DNA of 60,817 nt from Candidatus Competibacter phosphatis (GCF_012939995.1 NZ_SPMZ01000030.1:3838-64654); one strand, 5' to 3'. Numbered from the stretch's first letter, positions 1-8,583 are shown. Program-made: numbers and translations. The notes: a model not told the origin generated them from the letters alone.

Positions 1-1044
1 CGGGGCTGGAACAGGTCGGGCTACCTCACTTCGGACAATGTCTGGGCACTGCGCGAACTGCCCCGGCGGCTGGTGGTGCTAGGCGGCGGGCCGATTGGCT
101 CGGAACTGACCCAAACCTTCGCCCGTCTTGGTGCCCAGGTCACCCAGGTGGAAATGGCGCCGCGCATCATGATCCGGGAAGACCCGGAAGTCTCGGAACT
201 GGTGACCCGGCGCTTCCGCGAGGAAGGCATCGAAGTGCTGGTCAACCACAAGGCCAAACGGTTCAAAATCGACAACGGCGAAAAGGTGCTGATCGCCGAG
301 CACGATGGTCAGGACGTGCGCATCCCTTTCGATCAGGTGCTGGTCGCGGTCGGTCGGGTGGCCAATACTCGGGGCTATGGACTGGAGGAACTCGGCATCC
401 CCACCACACCCGCCCGCACGGTGGAAACCAACGAATATCTGCAAACCCTCTACCCCAACATCTACGCCGCCGGCGATGTGGCCGGACCGTTCCAGTTCAC
501 TCACACCGCCGCTCATCAAGCTTGGTACGCTTCGGTCAACGCCCTGTTTGATCCGCTGAAAAAGTTTAAGGCTGATTATTCGGTGATTCCCTGGTCCACC
601 TTCGTCGATCCCGAAGTCGCTCGGGTCGGCCTGAACGAGCAGGAAGCCAAGGCGCGGGGTATCCCTCACGAGGTCACGGTGTACGGCATCGACGATCTGG
701 ACCGCGCCATCGCCGACGGCGAGGCCCACGGTTTCGTCAAGGTACTGACCGTGCCGGGCAAGGATCGGATTCTGGGCGCGACCATCGTCGGCGAACATGC
801 CGGCGATCTGCTGGCCGAGTATGTGCTGGCCATGCGCCACGGCATCGGCCTGAACCAGATGCTCGGCACCATCCACATCTACCCGACCCTGGCGGAAGCC
901 AACAAGTACGCGGCCGGCGTCTGGAAGAAAGCCCATGCACCCGAGAAACTGCTGGCTTGGGTGGAGCGCTTTCACACCTGGCGGCGCGGTCCTGACGGAC
1001 GTATGGCGGAACCGGTCACCCAAAAGGCCAAAGCCACGGTCTGA
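1..1044 (+). CDS. FAD-dependent pyridine nucleotide-disulfide oxidoreductase, mercuric-reductase-like (5' end outside window)
   Basis: The reading frame is open to the left edge, so the true start lies outside; 347 residues are visible. A GTG at 73 falls inside the protein and is not the start. Visible parts are the NAD(P)-binding Rossmann motif (VVLGGGPIGSELTQ, residues 25-38), the FAD-contact stretch with AAGDVAGP near residue 158, and a C-terminal dimerisation domain from about residue 195. Known for the family: lipoamide dehydrogenases carry HxHPTxxE as the catalytic acid-base pair. Here the motif is HIYPTLAE, with Tyr in place of the catalytic His, which points to the mercuric-reductase-like branch and away from lipoamide dehydrogenase. 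The N-terminal redox-active cysteines are not in the window, so the substrate cannot be named. It may be the last gene of an operon entering from the left. Confidence 0.85.
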   Translation, partial: RGWNRSGYLTSDNVWALRELPRRLVVLGGGPIGSELTQTFARLGAQVTQVEMAPRIMIREDPEVSELVTRRFREEGIEVLVNHKAKRFKIDNGEKVLIAEHDGQDVRIPFDQVLVAVGRVANTRGYGLEELGIPTTPARTVETNEYLQTLYPNIYAAGDVAGPFQFTHTAAHQAWYASVNALFDPLKKFKADYSVIPWSTFVDPEVARVGLNEQEAKARGIPHEVTVYGIDDLDRAIADGEAHGFVKVLTVPGKDRILGATIVGEHAGDLLAEYVLAMRHGIGLNQMLGTIHIYPTLAEANKYAAGVWKKAHAPEKLLAWVERFHTWRRGPDGRMAEPVTQKAKATV

Positions 1045-1188
1045 CAAGAACCGACCAAGCAAGCCGCGACTCCGGGGAAAACAAGGATCGAGAGCACCCG
1101 ACCCGGTTGTTGCAACTCTCCGGTCATGACGCCATCATCTGGCCCGATGGCCCGCGTTCGCGGGTCCTTCGACGCCGGAGAAAGGGGA

Positions 1189-1809
1189 ATGAGCGTTGCC
1201 AGCAACTCTTCAGTCAGCGGGAACGATCCTTCGCAGCTACTGAGGGACGAGAGATTCCTAATGGGTTTGCGCCGCGACATGCTTCGTTTTGCGGAACTGC
1301 AACTACGCGACCCGGCCGCCGCCGAAGACATGACCCAGGAAGCGCTTGCCGCCGCCGTCAGCGGCCAGGCGCGTTTTTCCGGCCGCGCCGCCCTGAAAAC
1401 CTGGGTGTTCGCCATCCTCAAGAACAAGATCGCGGACCACCTGCGCCAGCGCCGGCGCATCGTGGACGCGGCCAGCTTGGCGCGGGAAGCCGCCGACGAG
1501 GCGGATTTCGACGAGCACCTGTTTGACCGCAAGGGCTTCTGGCGACCGGACGAGCATCCCGACGACTGGGGCAACCCGGAATCCACTTTTGCCCAGCATC
1601 AGTTCTGGGCGGTCTTCGAAATCTGTCTGACGCAGTTGCCCGACAACACCGCCCGCGTGTTCATGATGCGCGAATTTCTCGGTTTCGACACTGCTGAAAT
1701 CTGTCGGGAGCTGGGCATCGCCACCAGCAATTGCCACGTCATTCTGCACCGCGCCCGCATGGGGCTCCGACTCTGCCTGGACCAACGCTGGTTCGGATCG
1801 GAGGGCTGA
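1189..1809 (+). CDS. ECF-type RNA polymerase sigma factor
   Basis: A 206-residue sigma-70 family protein. Region 2 spans about residues 20-85 (AAEDMTQEAL, then LKTWVFAILKNKIADHLRQ). A linker rich in Asp and Glu follows, then region 4 with a helix-turn-helix near the C-terminus (FLGFDTAEICRELGIATSNC). ATG 1189 is preferred over an upstream in-frame start at 1126 because GGAGAAAGGGG lies just before it. Four bases downstream comes a small zinc-finger gene, a typical sigma/anti-sigma pair. The length and the acidic insert resemble the TIGR02943-type sigma factors, recalled from memory. The regulon is unknown; no obvious target promoter was found in the window. Confidence 0.88.
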   Translation: MSVASNSSVSGNDPSQLLRDERFLMGLRRDMLRFAELQLRDPAAAEDMTQEALAAAVSGQARFSGRAALKTWVFAILKNKIADHLRQRRRIVDAASLAREAADEADFDEHLFDRKGFWRPDEHPDDWGNPESTFAQHQFWAVFEICLTQLPDNTARVFMMREFLGFDTAEICRELGIATSNCHVILHRARMGLRLCLDQRWFGSEG

Positions 1810-1812
1810 TCG

Positions 1813-2007
1813 ATGTTGAACTGCAAGCAAGTCACGCACCTGCTGTCCGAGATGCAGGAACGCGAACTCCAGTGGCGAGAACGCCTCCCGCTCAAACTGC
1901 ACCTGCTGATGTGCGCGGGCTGCAATAATTTCCGCAAGCAACTGGATTTTTTGCATCGGGCGTGCCGTGAGTATGCTCAGGGACGCTCGGACTCCACGCC
2001 ACCCTGA
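1813..2007 (+). CDS. Small zinc-finger (zf-HC2-like) anti-sigma factor
   Basis: A 64-residue protein that starts three bases after the sigma-factor stop, so translation is probably coupled. The segment LKLHLLMCAGCNNF gives the H-x3-C-x2-C arrangement of zf-HC2 anti-sigma domains, which bind zinc and hold the cognate sigma factor. There is no transmembrane segment, so this would be a soluble, single-domain version. The role is inferred from the motif and the gene order. After it, 2008-2157 holds no gene that I can see. Confidence 0.75.
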   Translation: MLNCKQVTHLLSEMQERELQWRERLPLKLHLLMCAGCNNFRKQLDFLHRACREYAQGRSDSTPP

Positions 2008-2157
2008 AAGCGGCGGTCTGGATCGGTGGGGCGCTGGGTTCCCGCGTTGACGTTGTCTATCATTTATCGGTACTCACCACCATCGACGAACTGGAGACCA
2101 CCACCACGGCGGTATCCCGCATGACGCTTGGCGCGGCCTACCAGGGGAGAAACACTC

Positions 2158-2598
2158 ATGGCGTTGAAACTCACCTACCACTATCGCCTGCCGGCTAGCG
2201 TCACCAACCACGCCGCCGTGATCGGTCACTTGCGGGAAGTGCTGAACGTGTTCGCGAGCAAGGCCGATTGCAACAAATTCTACATCGGCATCACCAACGA
2301 CCTGAAGCGACGGCGGCGCGAACATGAGCGCGAGCGGCCCGAGTACACTCTGATGTGCGCCATCTACAAGGAAGAGATCAACATCGTCTCGGACAGTTTT
2401 CACAACCTGGAAGCCACCGCCGTGGCTCAGTTCCGGGGCGGCGTCGTCAACAAGGCCACCAACCGGGTGCTGCGCTGCGGCAACGACGTGAGCGGATCGC
2501 CGGCCAAAAATTGGCTTTACTTACTGGTCGACAAGCGCGACGTGAGCGACATTCCGGTGAACAGTCGGGATGCCGCCATGTGGGGCGACGAAATCTAG
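2158..2598 (+). CDS. GIY-YIG-like domain protein
   Basis: A 146-residue protein. The start at 2158 is supported by GGGGAGA seven bases upstream; an in-frame start at 2128 is less likely. Residues about 40-60 read KFYIGITNDLKRRRREHE, which matches the second half of the GIY-YIG nuclease core: YIG, then T-N-x-L, the catalytic-type Arg and a His. The first GIY half is less clear. A later acidic residue (NLEATAV) could be the metal ligand. Cellular role unknown. It ends about 50 bp before the convergent trkA gene. Confidence 0.6.
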   Translation: MALKLTYHYRLPASVTNHAAVIGHLREVLNVFASKADCNKFYIGITNDLKRRRREHERERPEYTLMCAIYKEEINIVSDSFHNLEATAVAQFRGGVVNKATNRVLRCGNDVSGSPAKNWLYLLVDKRDVSDIPVNSRDAAMWGDEI

Positions 2599-2647
2599 TC
2601 CACGATCCCACGCCGGATCGCACCCTGCCGGCGCGCGCCGTGCGTCC

Positions 2648-3322
2648 CTATTCCGGCTCGGCCGCCGGCGAGGGAGGTGGCACCGCCCAACGCTCCCGCA
2701 GCTCGGGCAAACTGTCTTCGTGCGCTAGCACCACCACCTCGTCCTTGAGCTTGAGCGCGAAACCCGCCTTGGGCAGCAGCATCTCATCGTGGCGGTAGAC
2801 GCAGATGGCCGCGCAGCGTTTCGGTAGCGACAGGTCCTCGACCGGACCCACCTCCTCCTCGCGGACGATCAGGGAAAACAGCCGCGACCCGCATTTGAAA
2901 AACTCGGCGAAATCTTCGGGCAGGGTGCCGAACGCCAGATCGGCTAGCGCGCGGGCGGCCTGCAGGTGCGGAATGATCAGATCGGTCAGGCCCAGTTCGA
3001 TGCAGATCGGTTGGAATTCCGCGTCGTCGATCTTGGTGAAAATCCGACGAAAGCCAAGCGAGCGCCCGACCAGACTGGCCAAAATGTTGGATTGATCGTT
3101 GTCGGTGAAACAGCACAACACGTCGGTGTGCTGGGGTCCGACCTCCCGAAGCACCGCCGGCTTCGAACCATCGCCATGAATGAAACCGCAGTCGAGCGTA
3201 TCCACCAGCGCTTCGATACGCTCCTTGTCCTGCTCGACAATTACCACCTCCGCTCGGCGGCGGATCAAAATTTCCGCCGCGCCGACCGTGGTCAGGCCCG
3301 CTCCGATCAACGCGATTCTCAT
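2648..3322 (-). CDS. trkA: TrkA-family potassium uptake regulatory subunit (RCK domain)
   Basis: A 224-residue cytoplasmic RCK protein. An N-terminal NAD-binding Rossmann domain (MRIALIGAGLTTVGAA, then VVIVEQDKERIEAL and IHGDGSKPAVL) is followed from about residue 135 by a TrkA-C domain. The glycine motif is slightly altered: the third Gly is shifted. A longer open frame runs upstream to 4486, but that part is a shadow of trkH. ATG 3322 overlaps the trkH stop by four bases (ATGA), so the pair is translationally coupled. The family gates a TrkH/KtrB channel in response to nucleotides. Length matches single-RCK KtrA-like proteins, half of E. coli TrkA. Confidence 0.88.
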   Translation of the reverse strand: MRIALIGAGLTTVGAAEILIRRRAEVVIVEQDKERIEALVDTLDCGFIHGDGSKPAVLREVGPQHTDVLCCFTDNDQSNILASLVGRSLGFRRIFTKIDDAEFQPICIELGLTDLIIPHLQAARALADLAFGTLPEDFAEFFKCGSRLFSLIVREEEVGPVEDLSLPKRCAAICVYRHDEMLLPKAGFALKLKDEVVVLAHEDSLPELRERWAVPPPSPAAEPE

Positions 3323-4773
3323 GTTTCTTCCGTCGTTCTGCCCCACCAGGTTCGCGGGTAAACCAAAATGAGGAAAGCCATCACCTCCACCCGCCCCATC
3401 AGCATATCCGCGCACAGCACGATTTTCAGTAGCGGGTGTAGCTCGGGACTGGCGACCCCGGCACTCAGGCCACAGGTCGATAGCGCGGATACCACTTCGA
3501 ACAGAGCTGCCAGCGGATCGACGCCGTACAGCAGGAAGGGCAGCCAGGACAGCAGCGCGGCCAGCGCGTAGGCGGTCACGATGCCGATCGCCGCCTCCAA
3601 TTCCACGTCGTTGAGACGGCGCCCCGCGACATACGGTTCGATGACGGCGTGACGCGGCACGGCGGTGCGGGCGAACAGCAATCGCAGCAATCGGATCAGC
3701 ACCAGCCAGCGCAGAATCTTGATGCCGCCGGCGGTCGAGCCCATGTCGCCGCCGATGCCCATGCTGACGATCAACACCAATTGGGCCGCCGCCGGCAATT
3801 CGGACACCGGGGTGTTGGCAAAGCCGGTGGTGGTCTGGGCTGAGATGGCCAGAAACGCGGCGTCCGCCAGCCGGACTGGACCGGCGAAGGCAAAGCAGGC
3901 CACCAGTGCCGCGAAGGTGATCAGGCAACCGAGCCACAGCGCCCGCACTTCCAGATCGGCGTACAACAGACGCGACCCCATGCTCCAGGCACGGTATTGC
4001 AGGGAAAAGGAAGTCGCGCCGAACAACATGATCAGCGCCAATACCGCCAGGGTGGGCCAAGGACCAAGACTGCTCAAGCGGTCGTAACCGGAAAAACCGC
4101 CGGTGGATACCGCCGCCAGTATGTGAATCAGCGCATCGAACGGCGCCGCCCCGGCCAGCCACAGCAAGGCCACCCCGGCGAGGGTCAGTGCGACGTACAC
4201 GGCCAGCACCTGCCGGGCACGCCAACGGGTGCCGGTCACCAGTTCCGCCGCGTCGGTTTCGATACCGGCCAGCCGACGGGTGGCCACGCTGGGCGCCAAG
4301 ATGAAGGCGAGCGCCAGCACCGTGATAGCCAGCCCGCCATACCACTGTAACCAGGCGCGGGCGAACAGGAAGGTGGAGCTGTGACCCTCGACGGTCGGCA
4401 GAACCGACAGGCCGGTGGTGGTCACGCCGGAGGTGGCCTCGAACAGGGCATCGAGAGGGGCCAAGCCGTCCGCCATCAAGGGCCAAACCATCGAAGCCGC
4501 CGCGATCAGAAAGGCCAGCGCCGTGACCACCAGCGCTTCGTTGATCTGGATTTTTTGCGGCGCGGCGATCCGCGCCAGTCCGCCTCCGCCGATCACCAGC
4601 AGCAGGGCGACCAGGGCAAAACGGTTCGCGCTCTCATATGCCTCGCCGTGCAGAGCGACCAGCACCGGCACGGCCGCCATCGGTGCCATCGACAGCAACA
4701 GCACGCCGAGATATTTCAGCACGACCCGGCGCCGGACGGCGAATACCAGCAGCCGAACACTCTGTTCGGTCAC
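3319..4773 (-). CDS. trkH: TrkH-family potassium uptake membrane subunit
   Basis: A polytopic inner-membrane protein of 484 residues. All four pseudo-repeats of the selectivity filter are visible: GVTTTGLSV, AVSTGGFSG, AQTTTGFANT and ALSTCGLSAG. The family forms the K+-conducting pore and works with the RCK subunit encoded by the overlapping downstream gene. GTG 4773 is chosen because AAGGGG lies five bases upstream; a GTG at 4797 in the same frame would add eight residues but has no clear ribosome site. Upstream lies a long inverted repeat (4805-4869) that separates it from the GMC gene. Confidence 0.9.
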   Translation of the reverse strand: MTEQSVRLLVFAVRRRVVLKYLGVLLLSMAPMAAVPVLVALHGEAYESANRFALVALLLVIGGGGLARIAAPQKIQINEALVVTALAFLIAAASMVWPLMADGLAPLDALFEATSGVTTTGLSVLPTVEGHSSTFLFARAWLQWYGGLAITVLALAFILAPSVATRRLAGIETDAAELVTGTRWRARQVLAVYVALTLAGVALLWLAGAAPFDALIHILAAVSTGGFSGYDRLSSLGPWPTLAVLALIMLFGATSFSLQYRAWSMGSRLLYADLEVRALWLGCLITFAALVACFAFAGPVRLADAAFLAISAQTTTGFANTPVSELPAAAQLVLIVSMGIGGDMGSTAGGIKILRWLVLIRLLRLLFARTAVPRHAVIEPYVAGRRLNDVELEAAIGIVTAYALAALLSWLPFLLYGVDPLAALFEVVSALSTCGLSAGVASPELHPLLKIVLCADMLMGRVEVMAFLILVYPRTWWGRTTEET

Positions 4774-4804
4774 GTTTTCCCCTTCTGGAGAAGTCACTCG
4801 GGGG

Positions 4805-4869
4805 TATTGTCAGCTTATCGAAAGGAGGCAAACTGAGCCACTACCCCTCCTTTTGATACGTTGACAATA
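4805..4869. repeat. 65-bp imperfect palindrome between GMC and trkH genes
   Basis: Arms 4805-4828 and 4846-4869 pair at 21 of 24 positions. The outer block is TATTGTCA/TGACAATA, then a 3-nt mismatch, then TATC/GATA, a G-U position and AAAGGAGG/CCTCCTTT. The loop is 17 nt. It lies in the 120-bp gap between two genes on the minus strand. It could work as a transcription terminator for the GMC operon, although the T-tract is weak. It could also be a small dispersed palindromic element. Pairing is read directly; function is inferred. Confidence 0.6.
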
Positions 4870-4895
4870 TCGGATAAAGCTGGGTAGCGCGCCAT

Positions 4896-6338
4896 TCATG
4901 CCGACCGCTCCCCTTGTTGCAGCCGTTCCGCCACCCGCAACGCCCAGGCGTAGATGGTCAGCGAGGGATTGACCCGGCTGGAGCGCGGCAGGACGCTGCC
5001 GTCGACCACGTACAGATTGTCCAGACCATGCACCTTGCCGTCGGCATCCACCACCGAGGTGCGGGGATCGCTGCCCGCGACCAGTGTACCGCAGGCGTGC
5101 GCGGTACCAGCCAACGGAATCGCCTTGGCCGCCGCCGGCAGGCCGATTTTCCACAGCGAGCGATTGAAGTCACGCACCAGCCGGCGATGTTCCTCCCGTG
5201 CCGCCGGCAAGCGCGCCGGGTCGTAGTCGAGCTGGGGATACTGCGCGCCATTGCGTTGGGCGACGACACGGTTGGCGGGATCGGAACCGTCCTCGGTCTG
5301 CAAGAAGAAGCCGTAGGCGCGATGACCGAGCGCACGGGCGAACCCGCGCGGCACGAAGCCCGGAATCAAGGTGCTGAGCAATTCGCCGTCGAAACCCAAG
5401 GGCTGGATGCTGCTGTGCGGCAGCCGTTCGTTCAACAGCAGCAGGGTTTTCCGCAGCAGATCGGTTTTGGGCGTGGCGGAAAACGCCAACACGGCGCTGA
5501 GCAGGTGGGATTTGTAATTTCGTCCCACTGCATCCGCGCACGGCAGCCGCTCGGCCAAACCACTATCGGCCAGATAGCCTTGCAATAAACGCGGCGAGTG
5601 CAGCGCGCCCGCCGCCAGCAGCACCGCGTCGGCCCGGAATTTGCCGCCGTCTTCAGTGTGAACCCCGAGCAGTCGCTCGGGCCGATCGGGATCGGCGACG
5701 AAATCGCGAACTGCCTGCCCAGTCAGTATGGTGAGGTTGGGCAGATGTTGAACTCGCTCCAGCAAAGCGTGCTGGCCGTCAGCCTTCAGGTTCTTGACCG
5801 AAGCGAAAGCGTCGAAGTGCGCGGCTTCTTCGGGATGTTCGACGATGTTGGGGTCCAAGGCCAGCGTCAGGGGCCGGGCGTTCCAACCGGCACTATTGCG
5901 AGTCAGCTTGCCGACGATGGCTCGCAGATCCGGTTCCGGTTCGAATCGATGGACGCCCAGCAAGATTTCCGCTTGCTCGTAGTAAGGCAGCAATTCCCGA
6001 TACGCAATCGGCCAAGGCAAGCATTGATGCGCCGGTTCAGCCTCGAATTCGTGCGGTTCGAATCGCGCCAGGGCCGCGCCATACCACTTGGTCTTGCCGC
6101 CCAGATTGAAATATTCCTCCGGCTCGAAGATTCGATCGTTCTTGTCCAGCCAGTGCTCCTTGCTCTTGAAAATCCCCTGCCGGATCACCTTATCCACATC
6201 CAGGGTGCTGCCGTCGCGCGGGAGTTCCTGACCCTTCTCCAGCAGCAGCACCCGGCGACCGGCGTGCGCCAAGGCATAAGCCGCCGCCGATCCGCCCGCG
6301 CCGGAACCGACGATGAGAGTGTCATAACGTTCGTTCAT
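4896..6338 (-). CDS. GMC-family FAD-dependent oxidoreductase
   Basis: A 480-residue flavoprotein. The FAD-binding GxGxxG is at residues 11-16 (GSGAGGS), followed by LLLEKGQ; a second FAD contact (AAGALHSP) sits near residue 250. The C-terminal GMC domain carries AHACGTLVAG near 413 and VNPSLTIYAW near 458, supplying the His and Asn of the family active site. GMC enzymes oxidise alcohols or sugars at C-OH groups. No signal peptide is seen, unlike the secreted gluconate-dehydrogenase type. It is the last gene of the SDR-cyclase-GMC operon, 15 bp after the cyclase gene, and is presumably co-transcribed from the sigma-54 promoter near 8290. Substrate not known. Confidence 0.88.
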   Translation of the reverse strand: MNERYDTLIVGSGAGGSAAAYALAHAGRRVLLLEKGQELPRDGSTLDVDKVIRQGIFKSKEHWLDKNDRIFEPEEYFNLGGKTKWYGAALARFEPHEFEAEPAHQCLPWPIAYRELLPYYEQAEILLGVHRFEPEPDLRAIVGKLTRNSAGWNARPLTLALDPNIVEHPEEAAHFDAFASVKNLKADGQHALLERVQHLPNLTILTGQAVRDFVADPDRPERLLGVHTEDGGKFRADAVLLAAGALHSPRLLQGYLADSGLAERLPCADAVGRNYKSHLLSAVLAFSATPKTDLLRKTLLLLNERLPHSSIQPLGFDGELLSTLIPGFVPRGFARALGHRAYGFFLQTEDGSDPANRVVAQRNGAQYPQLDYDPARLPAAREEHRRLVRDFNRSLWKIGLPAAAKAIPLAGTAHACGTLVAGSDPRTSVVDADGKVHGLDNLYVVDGSVLPRSSRVNPSLTIYAWALRVAERLQQGERSA

Positions 6339-6353
6339 GATGGTGTGGCCTTC

Positions 6354-7406
6354 TCAAAAAACCGCCGCCGGGGCGATGACCGCCGCCGTGGAGCCGCGGG
6401 TCTTGGCGTGGGTGACAGTGAACAGGAATTCGTGGACGCCGTGCCGCGCCAACTCTTCGGTCGCTAGATTCTCCAGACCGAACATTCCCATTTTCACGTA
6501 CATGGTTTGAGGAACCAGAAAGGGGCGTTCCGGGTCTTCGCCGGGCACCGGACCGTAGCTCCAGGTATCGGCGCCGGTCAACGCGATGCGCTGGGCGTAC
6601 AACCAGTTCACGACATCCAAGCTGGGACCGGGCTCGCCGGAAAGAAACTCGGCATTATCCTTGCCCCACAGCCCGCCCCAGCCGGTGTGAAACAGCACTG
6701 CGTCGCCGGGTCGCAGCGTAACGCCCTGCTTCTTCAACGCGCCTTGCACGTCGGCCAAGCCGATCACGTAGCCCTTGGCCAAGCGCTCCACACCCTTGTA
6801 GGCGGCGATGTCGATCAACACGCCCCGGGTGACGATGGGCGGCACGGTTTCAGTGCCGAAGCGGTTCAAGCCCCACGACTCCACCACGTCACGTGTGGTC
6901 CAACCGTTGTAGAACCGGTCGCCGATCTGGATGTGGCCAATGGAATCCAACTGAGTGCCGACCTGGAAGGTTCCCACCTGAATCTCGGTGATCCAGTTGA
7001 TCTGGTTCTTGCCCCAACCCTTGCCATCGACATCTGGGCGGCGCAAGTTGGTGAAATGCGGCGAAACGTCGGCGGTCTGGTGCCAGTAGCGGCCGGGAAA
7101 CTTCGGGGTGTCGTCATCCAATATCCGTCCCAGATCGACGATGGTGCCGGTCTTCACCAGAGCGGTCGCGGCTCGCACCACGTCAGGCGTGATCTCGTTG
7201 AGCGTACCGAGCTGATCGTCCGCGCCATAGCGGCTCGGCCACCAGGGCTGTACGTCGGCGGGCAAGCCGGAAGGGTCGGCGCGAGAATCCGAATGGGTCG
7301 GCGTTCCCGCTTCGCTGGTAGCCCAAACGCTGGGTTGCTGAGCCAGACACAGGCCCAGCAGCACCATTCGCAGGGGCATGGTATGGCACGATACGATCCG
7401 CTTCAT
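6354..7406 (-). CDS. Secreted cyclase-family protein (kynurenine-formamidase-like fold)
   Basis: 350 residues, with a signal peptide at about 1-29 (LRMVLLGLCLAQQPSVWA), so probably periplasmic. The body matches the cyclase/KFA family: GTLNEITPDVV, FPGRYWHQ and a conserved metal-site region. The classical HxGTHxD zinc motif appears as QVGTQLDSIGH, so both motif histidines are replaced by Gln while Asp and the later His remain. This fits a subfamily often annotated only as 'cyclase family', whose chemistry is unclear. A strong site (GGAGG) precedes ATG 7406, and only one base separates it from the SDR stop. Confidence 0.82.
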   Translation of the reverse strand: MKRIVSCHTMPLRMVLLGLCLAQQPSVWATSEAGTPTHSDSRADPSGLPADVQPWWPSRYGADDQLGTLNEITPDVVRAATALVKTGTIVDLGRILDDDTPKFPGRYWHQTADVSPHFTNLRRPDVDGKGWGKNQINWITEIQVGTFQVGTQLDSIGHIQIGDRFYNGWTTRDVVESWGLNRFGTETVPPIVTRGVLIDIAAYKGVERLAKGYVIGLADVQGALKKQGVTLRPGDAVLFHTGWGGLWGKDNAEFLSGEPGPSLDVVNWLYAQRIALTGADTWSYGPVPGEDPERPFLVPQTMYVKMGMFGLENLATEELARHGVHEFLFTVTHAKTRGSTAAVIAPAAVF

Positions 7407-7407
7407 G

Positions 7408-8223
7408 TCAGCCTCCCTGATCGAAACCCGGATAGAGGGTCATGCCGCCATCCACGTACAAGGTGGCGCCGGTCACGTAGTCGGAATCGTCGGAGGCTAG
7501 CCACACCGTGGCGCGGGCGATGTCGTCCGGCTCGCCGACCCGACGGGCGGGAATCAGCTTGAGCAGTTCCGCCTCGGCCTCGGGGGTCATCCAAGCGGCG
7601 GTATTGATCGGGGTCTTGATCGCACCGGGCGAGATGGCGTTGACGCGGATGCGCTGTGGCGCGAGTTCCTGAGCCATGGTTTTCATCATCATGCTCACCC
7701 CGCCCTTGGAGGTGGCGTAATTGACGTGCCCCGCCCACGGAATGACATCGTGCACCGATGAAATGCAGATGATCTTGCCGGCGACGTGCGACAGTTCCGG
7801 TACCACGCCGCGACGGAGGAATTCGCGAACGGCGGCGCGGGAGCACAGAAATTGGCCGGTCAGATTGATGTCAATGACCCGTTGCCAGTCGGCCAAGCTC
7901 ATCTCGACCAGCGGTGCATCTTTTTGGAGGCCCGCGTTGTTGACCAGGATATCGACGCTGCCCCAAGCCTCGATCATTTCGGCGAACATCGCCTCGACTT
8001 CGTCTTCGCGGCTGACGTCGGCGCGAATCGCCATCGCTTCACCACCGGCGGCTCGGATTTTCTCGACCATAGCGTGCGCCCGATCCGCGCCGCCAGCGTA
8101 ATTGACGACCACTTTCGCGCCGGCCGCCGCCAGCGCTTTGGCGATGGCGGCGCCGATGCCGGAACTGGCACCAGTCACCAGGGCACGCTGACCTTTCAGA
8201 ACTGGTTTTTGGGTGTCGCTCAT
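7408..8223 (-). CDS. Short-chain dehydrogenase/reductase (glucose 1-dehydrogenase-like)
   Basis: A 271-residue classical SDR. TGASSGIG at residues 17-24 binds the nucleotide, NNAG is near 92, and the catalytic Ser and YATSK follow (CISSVHDV, then NYATSK). SPGAIKTPI and the C-terminal YVDGGMTLYPG resemble glucose 1-dehydrogenases, but substrate specificity cannot be read from the sequence. It is the first gene of the three-gene operon and sits about 50 bp downstream of a near-perfect sigma-54 promoter. With the cyclase and GMC enzyme it suggests oxidation of a hydroxylated compound, possibly via a lactone or cyclic intermediate; this is inference. Confidence 0.88.
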   Translation of the reverse strand: MSDTQKPVLKGQRALVTGASSGIGAAIAKALAAAGAKVVVNYAGGADRAHAMVEKIRAAGGEAMAIRADVSREDEVEAMFAEMIEAWGSVDILVNNAGLQKDAPLVEMSLADWQRVIDINLTGQFLCSRAAVREFLRRGVVPELSHVAGKIICISSVHDVIPWAGHVNYATSKGGVSMMMKTMAQELAPQRIRVNAISPGAIKTPINTAAWMTPEAEAELLKLIPARRVGEPDDIARATVWLASDDSDYVTGATLYVDGGMTLYPGFDQGG

Positions 8224-8284
8224 GGAAATTATTCCTCGGGTGCTGGCAGTGGGCTGGATGGAAAAACCTCATACCACCAGGATA

Positions 8285-8300
8285 AGCAACACCTATGCCA
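8285..8300 (-). promoter_or_regulatory. Sigma-54 (-24/-12) promoter of the SDR-cyclase-GMC operon
   Basis: Read on the minus strand the site is TGGCATAGGTGTTGCT. It has the -24 GG and -12 GC exactly ten bases apart and matches the TGGCAy-N5-TTGCw consensus almost fully. The predicted transcript start is near 8274, giving a 5' leader of about 50 nt to the SDR ATG at 8223. Upstream (8301-8355) the DNA is very AT-rich, as expected for a bend between activator sites and promoter. The adjacent gene encodes a sigma-54 activator. Confidence 0.72.
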
Positions 8301-8467
8301 GATCAATAAATCAGATAAATATCGATATATATCAGCATATTATTGATATATATTTGGCATTCGATCCTCTTGCGGGGCCGTGACATGTCGAAGGGACTGT
8401 TAAATATGATGGTCGGGGTGATTGGGCGTGTCGTGTCGGCACCCTCTGTTTTCCATGTCCGTGGTGC

Positions 8468-8546
8468 TTACGCATCGACAATGCGTAATATTGTGCTGAT
8501 GGCCCTGTCAGTGCCCAAGTCCTGACATCCGCGATACATCGCGGAA
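8468..8546. promoter_or_regulatory. Two palindromes, candidate upstream activator sites
   Basis: Two perfect inverted repeats lie between the activator gene and the sigma-54 promoter. The first is TTACGCAT-N5-ATGCGTAA at 8468-8488. The second is TCCGCGAT-N2-ATCGCGGA at 8529-8546. They sit about 195-270 bp upstream of the predicted transcript start, within the range for enhancer-binding proteins. Their sequences differ, so only one may be the activator site; the second could instead be the 3' hairpin of the activator gene. No gene is supported in 8224-8583. Confidence 0.5.
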
Positions 8547-8583
8547 TTGCTAAATACGGAGGGTTGCGAAGCGTAACAGGGTT

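Noticed and set aside
79..1062. 327-residue minus-strand frame
   Set aside because: Exact shadow of the flavoprotein gene; composition is that of antisense high-GC DNA and no domain is seen.
3323..4486. Long upstream extension of the trkA frame
   Set aside because: It overlaps trkH in another frame; the Rossmann start MRIALIGAG at 3322 and the ATGA overlap fix the real start.
8343..8525. 60-residue plus-strand frame in the sigma-54 promoter region
   Set aside because: No ribosome site and no family; it covers a palindromic activator-site region and is better read as regulatory DNA.
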